A program made the position numbers and the translations under genes. This document shows, one piece after another, positions 34,427 through 43,722 of a stretch of 64,000 nucleotides of DNA. Within the stretch, counting starts at the first letter, position 1; every line of letters begins with the position of its first letter. This DNA comes from Rhizobacter sp. SG703 (GTDB lineage: Bacteria > Pseudomonadota > Gammaproteobacteria > Burkholderiales > Burkholderiaceae_C). Below the pieces are notes generated by a model. It was not told where the DNA came from, searched no databases, and saw only the letters and a program-made list of their open reading frames with translations. The stretch is from NCBI RefSeq assembly GCF_012275445.1, contig NZ_JAAZQK010000004.1, forward strand, positions 248,001-312,000, read 5' to 3'.

Positions 34427-35796
34427 CGCGCGGCCTGTCGGTGCGGCTCACGCTGATGTTCGCGGGCTGCGCCGCGGTGGTGTTCCTGGTCGGCGGCTGG
34501 GCGCTCTACCGCATGCTCAACGGCGGGATGATGGAGCAGGTGCGCGGCGAGATGCGGCTGCGCGCCGGCTGGGCCGAATCCATCGTGCAGCGCGTGCAGG
34601 ACGAATCGCAGTGGCGGCTGTGGCTCACGCCGAAGTTCAACACCCTCGAGATGGAGCGCAGCGACGTGCGGCTGTGGGTCGTCAGCGACGTGCCGACCTT
34701 CCGCTACGGCCCGCGCCGCGCCGACATCGAGGCGCTGGCGATGGCCGGCGGCTACGGCGAGCTGGTCGAGCCCGGCCACCCGTGCAAGCTGCTGACCTGG
34801 ACCCGCCACCTGCCGGCCGACGGCGACCGCCCCGCGGTGACGCTGGTGCTGGTCAAGGACCCGCTGCGTTTCCTGCAGACGCTGGAGGACTTCCGCTTCG
34901 CGCTGATCGGGCTGGGCCTGGCCGGCGTGCTGGCGGTGGGCTGCCTCGGCTACGTCATCGCCCGCGTCGGGCTGCGCCCGCTGGACCGGCTGAGCCGGCA
35001 GGCCCGGGCGCTCGACCCGAACCACCAGGAGCAGCGGCTGGTGCTGCAGCCGATGCCGGCCGAGCTGGACAACCTGACCGCGTCGTTCAACGGCGCGCTG
35101 GCGCGGCTGCAGACGGCCTACCAGCAGCTGGAGGCCTTCAACGCCGACGTCGCGCACGAGCTGCGCACGCCGCTCACCAACCTGATCGGCCAGACGCAGG
35201 TGATGCTGACGCGCGAGCGCAGTGCCGGCGAGCTGGAGGAGGTGCTGCGCTCCAACCTGGAGGAGATGGAGCGGCTGAAGGGCATCGTCAACGACATGCT
35301 GTTCCTCGCACGCGCCGACCAGGGCGCGGCCGCGTCGCGCCATGCCGACACCTCGATCGCCGACGAGGTGCACAAGGTGGCCGACTACCTCGACGCGCTG
35401 CTCGACGAACGCGGCGTGCGCATCCGCGTGCAGGGCGACGAACGCGGCTGCGTCGAGACGGCGCTGCTGCGGCGCGCGCTCGGCAACCTGCTGCAGAACG
35501 CGATCGAGCATTCGACGCCGGGCGACGAGATCGTCGTCGAGGTCGGGCGCCTGCTCGACGCACCCGAGCAGATCCGCGTGGCCGTCAGCAACCCCGGCGG
35601 CCCGATCGACGACCAGCACCTGACGCACCTGTTCGACCGCTTCTACCGCGTCGACAGCGCGCGCCGCAACCCGGGCGGCAACCACGGGCTGGGCCTCGCG
35701 ATCGTCAAGGCGATCGCGCTGATGCACCGCGGCTCGGTGTTCGCGCGCTCGCAGTCCGGGCGCAACACCTTCGGTTTCACATTGACGGCCACCTGA
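34423..35796 (+). CDS. Heavy metal-type sensor histidine kinase
   Basis: 457 residues from GTG 34423. Transmembrane segments near residues 9-29 and 160-180 enclose a periplasmic sensor domain; then HAMP (LRPLDRLSRQARAL), HisKA with His near 245 (DVAHELRTPLTNL), and HATPase with GLGLAIVKA. Architecture as in CusS/IrlS kinases. Cognate to the preceding regulator. Signal not known; metal sensing is by analogy. Confidence 0.92.
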   Translation: MTRGLSVRLTLMFAGCAAVVFLVGGWALYRMLNGGMMEQVRGEMRLRAGWAESIVQRVQDESQWRLWLTPKFNTLEMERSDVRLWVVSDVPTFRYGPRRADIEALAMAGGYGELVEPGHPCKLLTWTRHLPADGDRPAVTLVLVKDPLRFLQTLEDFRFALIGLGLAGVLAVGCLGYVIARVGLRPLDRLSRQARALDPNHQEQRLVLQPMPAELDNLTASFNGALARLQTAYQQLEAFNADVAHELRTPLTNLIGQTQVMLTRERSAGELEEVLRSNLEEMERLKGIVNDMLFLARADQGAAASRHADTSIADEVHKVADYLDALLDERGVRIRVQGDERGCVETALLRRALGNLLQNAIEHSTPGDEIVVEVGRLLDAPEQIRVAVSNPGGPIDDQHLTHLFDRFYRVDSARRNPGGNHGLGLAIVKAIALMHRGSVFARSQSGRNTFGFTLTAT

Positions 35797-35812
35797 CAAA
35801 AACGTCATCTGC
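35794..35812. promoter_or_regulatory. Second response-regulator box, upstream of the DUF4148 gene
   Basis: TGAC-N6-GTCATCTGC, matching the right half and the core of the palindrome at 33674-33697. It overlaps the kinase stop codon and lies 74 bases before ATG 35886, so the DUF4148 gene is a probable target of the two-component system. Confidence 0.6.
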
Positions 35813-35885
35813 CGGACAGGGTCCTGAGCGGGTCCGCTTTCTACGATGCCTTCACTCCCAACCACTTCGTGAAAGGTACCGAACC

Positions 35886-36224
35886 ATGAAAGCCACCCTC
35901 GCACTGAGCCTCGCCGCCCTCGGCTTCACCGTGCTGTCGCAGGCCGCGCACGCCGACACCGACACCGCGGCCGATCGGGCCTACGACAGCACGCCGTCGA
36001 CGCTGACGCGCGCCGAAGTGCAGGCCGACCTGGCGCTGTGGCAGCGTGCCGGCCTGGAAGCCGCCGCCGGCCGCGAAAGCTTCGACCCGACGCGTCCCGA
36101 CATCGCCAGCCGCCTGGCGCAGTACAAGCAATGGCGCAGCGGCTCCGAATACCGCACCGAGCTGGCACGCCTGCAGGACAAGGCGATGACGGCGCAAGCT
36201 CCGTCGTCGCGCACGGCGAACTGA
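35886..36224 (+). CDS. DUF4148 domain-containing exported protein
   Basis: 112 residues. Signal peptide MKATLALSLAALGFTVLSQAAHA, then TLTRAEVQADLALWQRAG, the DUF4148 hallmark (RAEVxAEL/DLALW), and SEYRTELARLQ. Small periplasmic proteins of this family abound in Burkholderiales; role unknown. It lies downstream of the two-component genes and carries their box in its promoter. Confidence 0.88.
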   Translation: MKATLALSLAALGFTVLSQAAHADTDTAADRAYDSTPSTLTRAEVQADLALWQRAGLEAAAGRESFDPTRPDIASRLAQYKQWRSGSEYRTELARLQDKAMTAQAPSSRTAN

Positions 36225-36422
36225 GCGGGTCCGCCGTTCAAGCCGCCAGCTTCGCCGACCGGCAGGCCGAGGCCAGCGCGACCAGATCCGGGTTGCGCTG
36301 GCCTCGCTCGCAGATGGAGGGCTGACCCGAGCGGGAAGACGCATCCAAGCGTTACACCTCGCCAGTCAACACACCGGCCGCCGGATCCGTTGGATGCCCC
36401 ATCAACGACTCCGGATGCGCCC

Positions 36423-36869
36423 ATGCGTCACGTCCTGCGAACCCTGCCGCGGCTTGCCGCCGCGGCCTGCCTGGCCTTGGCCCTCACCGCCTGCGGTGGC
36501 GGTGGCGACGACGGCAGCGTCACCTTCGACATCGGCATCATCGTCGCCGGGCAACCACTCAGCAGCGGGCATGTGCACTCCGGCTCGTCGCAGAGCATCT
36601 CGGTGTATGCAGGCGACTCGCTGCAGCTCGATGCCAGCGAGCCGGTCGTGTGGTCGCTGCAGGTCGCAGGCACCTCGGTGAGCGGCAGCGGCAGCACCGT
36701 GTACTACGGCGGCATCGGTGTCACCATCGACACCCTCAGCGCGTCGCGCATCCTGGTCGACACCTTCGACACCAGCGCCTTCAGCACGCCGGTCGCGCTG
36801 ACCTTCACCGCGACCTCCACCTACGACGCGGCCGTGGTGGCCACGGTCACGGTGTTCGTCTACTACTGA
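36423..36869 (+). CDS. Small hypothetical lipoprotein
   Basis: 148 residues. Lipoprotein signal: LAAAACLALALTACGGGGDD (lipid Cys near 24). The mature part is beta-rich and Ser/Thr/Val-rich (SVTFDIGIIVAGQPL, ALTFTATSTYDAAVVATVTVFVYY), suggesting an Ig-like envelope domain. No family recognised. ATG 36423 chosen for the signal peptide. Confidence 0.7.
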   Translation: MRHVLRTLPRLAAAACLALALTACGGGGDDGSVTFDIGIIVAGQPLSSGHVHSGSSQSISVYAGDSLQLDASEPVVWSLQVAGTSVSGSGSTVYYGGIGVTIDTLSASRILVDTFDTSAFSTPVALTFTATSTYDAAVVATVTVFVYY

Positions 36870-36982
36870 AACGACGCCGCAGCGTCTTCGTGCAGAACCA
36901 GCCCGACACCGAACCCCGCCGCCGACACAGGTCGCCGATATAGTTGCCCGCTGGTTGCGACCATCACGGGAGGACATCGGGC

Positions 36983-39900
36983 ATGCGGCGATTCGAGCTG
37001 GTCGAGGGCACATCGAGCAAGTTCTGGGAAGTGGCCGTGGCCGAAGGCGACGTGACGGTGCGCTTCGGCCGCATCGGCACCCAGGGCCAGACCAAGACCA
37101 AGTCGTTCGCGAGCGCCGCGGCAGCGCAGACCGAGCATGACGCGCTGGTGAAGGAGAAGACCGGCAAGGGCTACCGCGAGATCGGCGTGGCCGCCGGTGC
37201 GACGCTGGCGGCGGTCGCGGCGCCGGTCGCAGCGACTGCGGCACCGAAGGCCGCGGTGGCGGCGACATCCACCATCGCCTCGCCAGGACCCGCATCGAAG
37301 GCGACAGCCACGCCCACGGCCCCGCAGCCTGCTGCCGCCAGCACGGACGCCACGCCGATCAAATGGCCGAGCGCCGGCTTCGAGTGGAACGATGGCCTGC
37401 GCAGCGACGTGCCGGTGGTGCGCGGCATCCATGCGCCGACGCCGATCGACGGTCACCTGCTGCTGGCCTCGCCCTTCACCGTCTACGAGACCCAGTACTC
37501 CCACGGCCATCAGCAGCTGGCCGACCTCGCCACGCAGCTGAACCGCACCTGGTCGCCGTGGACGGCCGCCACCTTCGCGCAGAAGACGTCGGCCGCGCAC
37601 CTCGCGCAGGCCGATCCGGAGGCTTGGCTGGAGCTGTGCGCGCAGAGCCTGCACGCGAACATCCTGCACCAGGGGGACCACTACGGCAACCACGGCCTGC
37701 GCTGGACCACCTGCGTCGGCATCGCGCTGCACGGCATGCCGTTCATGGTCGAGATCGCGCTCGACCTGGCGCGCGGCGTGCAGCCTCACGATTACACGCT
37801 CAGTCGCGTCGTCGACTCGCAGTTCCAGGCGCTGCGCAACGCCATCGCCGCGGCCGACGAGGCCGCACACGATGCGGTCATCGCCATGCTGGAGCGCCAG
37901 GCCGGCTCGACGCCGCTCGATCGCCTGCTGCGCGCGGTGCTGTGCCCGCACCGCACCGACTGGGCCCTTGCCGCACTGGCCGACGGCCCGTCGGTCGACT
38001 GGCCCTTCCTGCGCGACTGCGTCATGCCAGCCGATGCGATGCGGCAGTACCTGAAACAGTCGGCGCTGCATTACTACACGGTGCAAGGCGCCCTGCTGCT
38101 GCAGATCCACCTGCACGGCGCCGGCGCCTTCGAGCTGCTCGCCGACCTGCTGCGCCGTGCCGACGATCGCGAGAACAGCGAGAAATTCACCGCGCTGGTG
38201 CTGCGCATGCGCCTGCCGCAGAGCATCGCGCTGCTGACCGAGCTGATCGAGCGCAAGGAGGCCCGCGCCGCGCTCGACAAGCTGTCCGAGCGCTACCCCG
38301 CCGCCACGCTGCAATCCGTGATCAGCCATGCGCTCGCCACGCGCTCGCGGCTGGCCGAAGGCTGGGCGGTGCGGCTCGCGCTGCGCGAACCCGCTGCGCT
38401 GGCACAAGCCCTTCCGACGCTGGCCGACGGCGAACGCGAGCGCTTCCAGGCGCTGCTCGATGCATTGCAAAGCGCGGAGGCCACGCCCGAGCAACTCCCG
38501 CCGCTGCTGCGCGAGCCGCCGTGGCTGCGCAAGGCGCGCGCCGCCGACCTGCCGACGCTCGACATCGCGGCCCGTGCGACGCCCGACCGCATCGAGTGGA
38601 CGCCCGAGACCCGCGCACGCCATGCCGCCCATGCGATCCACCCGGGCTACCTGAAGCAGACGCCGAGCCCGATGGCGTATGCGTTCGACCGGATGCAGGT
38701 CACGCCCGACGGCCAGGTCCGCGTGATGGCGGGCCAGCCGCTGCGGCCCGACGACGTCAAGGTCACCGCGACCTATTTCTACGGCCACACACCGGAGGCC
38801 GTGCTGCTGTTCCCCGAGCCCGCCGCACTGGCACTGTGGAACAGCTACCCGTCGAAGCACTGGTATTCGTACCACGACACCAGCGCGCCGATCCGCGCCA
38901 TCCTCGCGCGCCATGGCGAGGCCGCGTTGCCGGGCTTCGTCGGCTATGTGCAGTCGTACCCCGAGGCCGGGCTGGCGATCGCGATCGACGTCGACAGCGC
39001 GCAGATCGTGCCGATCGCGCTGCATGCGCTGCGCAACCTGAAGAAGGCCAAGGCGCAGGCCATCGCCTGGCTGCGCGCGCATGGCGACACCGCACTGGCG
39101 CAGGCGCTGCCGCTCGCCTTCGGCACCGACCGCACGCTGCGCGAGAACGCGCAGTTCGGGCTGCGCTGGCTGGTGGCCAACGGCTTCCAGCCACGCGCCG
39201 GCGAGATCGCCGAATCGTATGGCGCCCCGATGCAGCAGGCGCTGCAGGCCCTGCTCGACGCCGACCCGCTGCTGGTGCTGCCGGCGCGCATGCCGAAGCT
39301 GCCGGTGTTCTTCGTCGCGCCGGCACTGCGCCGCCCGCTGCTGCGCGACGGCGGCGAGGCCTTGCCGACCAGCGCGATCGAGCACCTCGGCTCGATGCTC
39401 GCGATCAGCACGCTCGAAGCGCCCTACCCCGGCCTCACGGTCGTCAAGGAACTGTGCACGCCGGCCTCGCTGGCCGAGTTCGCCTGGGACCTGTTCGAAG
39501 CCTGGATCGCCGCCGGCGCGCCGAGCAAGGAAGGCTGGGCCTTCGCCGCGCTCGGCCTGCTGGGCGACGACGAGACCGCGCGGCGGCTCGCGCCGCGCAT
39601 CCGCGAATGGCCCGGCGAATCGGCGCACCAGCGCGCGGTCACCGGCCTGGACCTGCTGGCCGCGATCGGCAGCGACGTGGCCTTGATGCACCTGAACGGC
39701 ATCGCCGGCAAGGTCAAGTTCAAGGCCCTGCAGGACCGCGCGAAGGAGAAGATCGCCGCGGTGGCAGAAGCCCGCGGCTTCAGCGCCGCCGAGCTGGCCG
39801 ACCGGCTGGTGCCCGACCTGGGTCTGGACGAGCACGGCGCGCTGGAACTCGATTTCGGGCCGCGCCGCTTCTTCGTCGGCTTCGACGAAACGCTGAAGCC

Positions 39901-40738
39901 GTTCGTGAAGGACGCGCAGGGCGTGCGCCTGAAAGACCTGCCGAAGCCGGTCAAGAGCGACGACCCGGCGCTCGCCGACGACGCCACCGACCGCTACAAG
40001 CAGTTGAAGAAGGACGCCAAGGCGATCGCCAGCCTGCAGGTGACGCGGCTGGAGATGAGCATGGTCGAGCGCCGCCGCTGGACGGCGGCCGACTTCACGC
40101 TGTTCTTCCTCGAGCACCCGCTGATGCGCCACCTGGCGGCGCGCGTGGTGTGGGGGGTGTATGACGGCTCGCCGGGCACGCTCGCCAGCGCCTTCCGCGT
40201 CGCCGAGGACTGGACGCTCGCCGACGGCGACGACGTGCAGACCACGCTGCCCGCCGATGCGAACGTCGGCATCGTCCACGTGCTGGAGATGCCGACCGCG
40301 CTGCAGGCGGCGTTCGGCCAGGTGTTCGCCGACTACGAGATCCTGCAGCCGTTCAAGCAGCTCGGCCGCGAGACCTACCGCCTCGCGCCCGACGAGCTGC
40401 AGGCCACCGAGCTGCAGCGCTTCGCGCAGAAGACGGTGGCCACCGGCAGCGTGATGGGCCTGGTCAACCGCGGCTGGGAGCGCGGCGATGCGCAGGACGG
40501 CGGCTGGGTCGGCTGGTTCACGAAGCGCGTCGGCGGCGGGCTGGAGGTCCAGCTCGAACTCGACCCCGGCACCGTGATCGGCGACCTGAGCTACGAGCCG
40601 AAGCAGCGCATCCCGAAGATCGTGCTGCGCGAGGCCGGCACCTGGGCCCAGCAAGGCCATGTGAGGTTCGAGCGGCTCGACCCGATCGTCGCGAGCGAGG
40701 TGCTGCGCGATGCCGACCTGCTGGCGCCGCTGCCGTGA
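36983..40738 (+). CDS. WGR and DUF4132 domain-containing protein (YehI/MolR-like)
   Basis: 1251 residues. The WGR domain is at about 1-75 (FWEVAVAEGDVTVRFGRIGTQGQ, then GYREIG). An Ala/Pro/Thr-rich linker (about 75-130) is followed by long helical repeats and a C-terminal DUF4132 region (LDEHGALELDFGPRRFFVGFDE, LKDLPKPVKSDD, DYEILQPFKQLGRETY). Domain order as in E. coli YehI (MolR). GGGAGG lies upstream of ATG 36983. First gene of six that overlap by 4 bases each. WGR is usually a nucleic-acid or PARP-associated module; the biochemical role here is unknown. Confidence 0.9.
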   Translation: MRRFELVEGTSSKFWEVAVAEGDVTVRFGRIGTQGQTKTKSFASAAAAQTEHDALVKEKTGKGYREIGVAAGATLAAVAAPVAATAAPKAAVAATSTIASPGPASKATATPTAPQPAAASTDATPIKWPSAGFEWNDGLRSDVPVVRGIHAPTPIDGHLLLASPFTVYETQYSHGHQQLADLATQLNRTWSPWTAATFAQKTSAAHLAQADPEAWLELCAQSLHANILHQGDHYGNHGLRWTTCVGIALHGMPFMVEIALDLARGVQPHDYTLSRVVDSQFQALRNAIAAADEAAHDAVIAMLERQAGSTPLDRLLRAVLCPHRTDWALAALADGPSVDWPFLRDCVMPADAMRQYLKQSALHYYTVQGALLLQIHLHGAGAFELLADLLRRADDRENSEKFTALVLRMRLPQSIALLTELIERKEARAALDKLSERYPAATLQSVISHALATRSRLAEGWAVRLALREPAALAQALPTLADGERERFQALLDALQSAEATPEQLPPLLREPPWLRKARAADLPTLDIAARATPDRIEWTPETRARHAAHAIHPGYLKQTPSPMAYAFDRMQVTPDGQVRVMAGQPLRPDDVKVTATYFYGHTPEAVLLFPEPAALALWNSYPSKHWYSYHDTSAPIRAILARHGEAALPGFVGYVQSYPEAGLAIAIDVDSAQIVPIALHALRNLKKAKAQAIAWLRAHGDTALAQALPLAFGTDRTLRENAQFGLRWLVANGFQPRAGEIAESYGAPMQQALQALLDADPLLVLPARMPKLPVFFVAPALRRPLLRDGGEALPTSAIEHLGSMLAISTLEAPYPGLTVVKELCTPASLAEFAWDLFEAWIAAGAPSKEGWAFAALGLLGDDETARRLAPRIREWPGESAHQRAVTGLDLLAAIGSDVALMHLNGIAGKVKFKALQDRAKEKIAAVAEARGFSAAELADRLVPDLGLDEHGALELDFGPRRFFVGFDETLKPFVKDAQGVRLKDLPKPVKSDDPALADDATDRYKQLKKDAKAIASLQVTRLEMSMVERRRWTAADFTLFFLEHPLMRHLAARVVWGVYDGSPGTLASAFRVAEDWTLADGDDVQTTLPADANVGIVHVLEMPTALQAAFGQVFADYEILQPFKQLGRETYRLAPDELQATELQRFAQKTVATGSVMGLVNRGWERGDAQDGGWVGWFTKRVGGGLEVQLELDPGTVIGDLSYEPKQRIPKIVLREAGTWAQQGHVRFERLDPIVASEVLRDADLLAPLP

Positions 40739-43722
40739 AGAAGGCATCGCTCACCCTGGTGTGGCCCGAAGGTGGCTTCCAGTGGACGCCGGAGTGGCTG
40801 GCGCTGCTGCCGGTGATGCGCGGCGTGCACCTGCCGTCGCCCGCGCCGTCGGGTCCGCAGGACCCCGCCCTCGCACTGGAAGCGGCCCTGGGGGGAGCCC
40901 TGCCCCAGGCCTACGCGGACTGGTTCGCACGGTTCCAGCCGTTGCGAGACACGGTCGCCTGCGCCGACGAGCGCGGGTACGAGGCTGCGCTCGCGGTGGC
41001 GCAGCGCGGAAGGACGGGTTCTTCGCCGGCCGCCCGCGCCTGCGCCTTCGTCTTCGCGCACCTCGGCGAGTGGACGGCCGAGTGGCGGGCCGCGCAGGCC
41101 AGGGAACCTTACGGGCATGCGGTGCTGGGCTGGTCCGCGATGCAACCGGCCGATTTCCTGGCGCATGCTGCGGCGCACCCGTGGCTCGACCACGCGACGC
41201 TGACGAAGGGCGTGCTGCTGCAGTTGAAGCTGCACGGCGAGGCGGCGCTGGAAGTGCTGGCGTGGTTCATCCGCACGCGCCTGGCCTCGCGCGACCCGAA
41301 GCTCGGCACGCAGGCGCTGAAGCTCGCGGCGCAGATGCGGGTGCCCGGCCTGCTGCCGCTGCTGGCGGCGCAGTCGGACCACAAGAAGGTGCGCGACACG
41401 CTGGAAAAGCTCGCGAAGACCCATCCGGTGGCCGTGCTGTCCACGGTGATCCGCCAGGCGATGGCCGGACGCAGCCGGGCCGCCGAGACCTGGGCCTTGC
41501 GGCTGGCGCACGAGTGGCCGCAGGCCCTGCCGGTGGCGCTCGAGGCGCTGGAGCCCGCGTTGCGCAGCCGCTTCGAGGGCGTGGTGGCGGCGCTGAATCC
41601 GGTCGAAGCACCGGCCGAGGCCGTGCCGCCGATCCTGCGCGAGCCGCCGTGGCTGCGCACCGATCGGCCGGGGCAGTTGCCGGTGCTGGAGGTCGCGGCC
41701 ATCGCGACGCCCGATGCGCTGGCGTGGCCACCGGAGCTGCTGGCGCGCCTGCAGGCCATGCCGCCCCGCCCGGCGCCCGACCCGGTCGACGAGCTGGCGC
41801 AGTGGAACAGCCTACCGCCCGAGCACTGGACCTTCAGTCCGTGGAACCTCGACGCCCAGCAGTTGCTGGCCCGGCTCGGCGTGGCGGCCATTCCCGGCAT
41901 GGTCGCGGTGCTGTCCACGCACCTCGGAAAGTGGCCGGCCGTCGCGCTGCTGATGGACACGCCGCTGCTGGCGCCGCGCATGGCGAAGCTGCTGCGGCAA
42001 TCGCGCATGCACCGCGCCGGCGCCATCGACTGGATCGCGAAGTTCCCCCGCACCGCGATGCTGCAGGCGCTGCCGGCGGCCTTCTCGGCGCAGCACAGCG
42101 CGGAGCGCGACGACGCGCGCCACCTGTTGCGCTGGCTGGCCGGACAGGCCGGGCCAGGCGGGCGCACTGCCTTGCTCGACGCCGCCGGCGCCTACGGCGA
42201 CGAGATGATCCGGGCCGCGACTGCGCTGCTCGACACCGACCCGCTGGACGTGCTGCCGGGCGAGATGCCACCGCTGCCGGCCTTCTGCGACGTGGCGACG
42301 ATGCGCCGCCCGCAGCTGCACGCCAGCGGCGCGCTGGGCACGGCGGCCACCGGGCACCTGGTGCGGATGCTGATGATCGGCCAGCCCGATGCGCCCTACC
42401 CCGGCGTCGCGCTCGTGCAGGCCGCGTGCACGCCGGCGAGCCTGGCCGAGTTCGCGTGGGACCTGTATGAAGCCTGGGCCGGCGCCGGCGCGCCGTCGAA
42501 GGACGGCTGGGCCTTCCGCACGCTGGGCCTGCTCGGCAACGACGAGACGGCGCGCCGCCTGATCCCGCGCATCAACGACTGGGCCGGCGCGCCCGGCACC
42601 CGCGGCCGCGCCGAATCCGCGCTCGACCTGCTGGCCGCGATCGGCACCGACGTGGCGCTGATGCTGCTGAACACGCAGGCCACCAAGGGCCGGCACAAGC
42701 GCGTGCAGCTGCGCGCCGCCGCGATGATCTCGGCGGTGGCCGACGCGCGCGGGCTCACGCTCGACGAACTCGGCGACCGGCTCGCGCCGACGCTCGGCCT
42801 CGACGAACCGGAGGCGGCCGTCTTCGATTTCGGCCCGCGCCGATTCACGCTCAGCTTCGACGAAAGCCTGAAGCCCGTCGTGCGCGACGCGCGCGGGCAG
42901 CGCCTGAAAGACCTGCCGAAGCCACTGAAAAGCGACGATGCCGCGCTCGCCGGCCCGGCGGCCGATCGCTTCAAGCAGCTGAAGAAGGACGTCCGCTCGA
43001 TCGCCAGCCTGGAGATCACGCGGCTGGAGCGTGCGATGCGCAACCGCCGGCGCTGGCCGCTGCCCGAGTTCCGGCGCTTCTTCCTGGCCCACCCGCTGAT
43101 GCGCCACCTCGCGACGCGCCTGGCCTGGGCCACCTACGACGGTGGCACGCTCGCGCAGCCCTTCCGCGTAGCCGAGGACTGGACGCTCGCGGATGCCGCG
43201 GACGAAGCGCTGGTGCTGCCCGAGGACGCGCAGGTCGGCATCCTGCACGTGCTCGAACTCGACGCGCCCGCGAAAGCGCAGCTCGGCCAGTTGTTCGGCG
43301 ACTACGAGATCCTGCAGCCGTTCAGGCAACTGCAGCGCGAGACCTACGCGCTGACGCCGCACGAGCAGCAGCAGCCCACGGTCAAGCGCTTCGAGAACCG
43401 CGACGTCGCGACCGGCGCGGTGATCGGCCTCGACCAGAAAGGCTGGCAGCGCGGCGGCGCCGAAGACGGCGGCATGGTCCGCGAGTATTCGCGCGACGCG
43501 CCGGGCGGCCTGCGCGTGACGCTGCGCTTCAGCCCCGGCATCTTCGTCGCCGGCGGCATGATGGAGCCGCGCCAGTCGCTCGAGTGGCTCACGCTCGCGC
43601 GCCATTCGGCCGAAGGCAGCGTCGACGCGGTATCGTTCGACGCACTCGACCCGGTGTCGGCCAGCGAGATGCTGCGCGACATCGACCTGCTGAACCCCGC
43701 ACTCTCGCAGCCCTCGCCATGA
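40735..43722 (+). CDS. DUF4132 domain-containing protein (paralogue without WGR)
   Basis: 995 residues from GTG 40735 (GTGA overlap). The C-terminal half is co-linear with the preceding protein: LGLLGNDETARRLIPRIN, AVFDFGPRRFTLSFDESLKP, RLKDLPKPLKSDDAAL, HPLMRHLATRLAWATYDGG and DYEILQPFRQLQRETY. It lacks the WGR domain and the linker. A tandem gene duplication inside the operon; E. coli has a single such gene at its yeh locus. Confidence 0.88.
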   Translation: MKKASLTLVWPEGGFQWTPEWLALLPVMRGVHLPSPAPSGPQDPALALEAALGGALPQAYADWFARFQPLRDTVACADERGYEAALAVAQRGRTGSSPAARACAFVFAHLGEWTAEWRAAQAREPYGHAVLGWSAMQPADFLAHAAAHPWLDHATLTKGVLLQLKLHGEAALEVLAWFIRTRLASRDPKLGTQALKLAAQMRVPGLLPLLAAQSDHKKVRDTLEKLAKTHPVAVLSTVIRQAMAGRSRAAETWALRLAHEWPQALPVALEALEPALRSRFEGVVAALNPVEAPAEAVPPILREPPWLRTDRPGQLPVLEVAAIATPDALAWPPELLARLQAMPPRPAPDPVDELAQWNSLPPEHWTFSPWNLDAQQLLARLGVAAIPGMVAVLSTHLGKWPAVALLMDTPLLAPRMAKLLRQSRMHRAGAIDWIAKFPRTAMLQALPAAFSAQHSAERDDARHLLRWLAGQAGPGGRTALLDAAGAYGDEMIRAATALLDTDPLDVLPGEMPPLPAFCDVATMRRPQLHASGALGTAATGHLVRMLMIGQPDAPYPGVALVQAACTPASLAEFAWDLYEAWAGAGAPSKDGWAFRTLGLLGNDETARRLIPRINDWAGAPGTRGRAESALDLLAAIGTDVALMLLNTQATKGRHKRVQLRAAAMISAVADARGLTLDELGDRLAPTLGLDEPEAAVFDFGPRRFTLSFDESLKPVVRDARGQRLKDLPKPLKSDDAALAGPAADRFKQLKKDVRSIASLEITRLERAMRNRRRWPLPEFRRFFLAHPLMRHLATRLAWATYDGGTLAQPFRVAEDWTLADAADEALVLPEDAQVGILHVLELDAPAKAQLGQLFGDYEILQPFRQLQRETYALTPHEQQQPTVKRFENRDVATGAVIGLDQKGWQRGGAEDGGMVREYSRDAPGGLRVTLRFSPGIFVAGGMMEPRQSLEWLTLARHSAEGSVDAVSFDALDPVSASEMLRDIDLLNPALSQPSP

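Noticed and set aside
36863-40747. Minus-strand open frame of 1294 codons opposite the WGR-DUF4132 gene
   Set aside because: Shadow frame with repetitive QRR/AVG composition; the plus strand encodes recognisable domains and is part of an overlapping operon.
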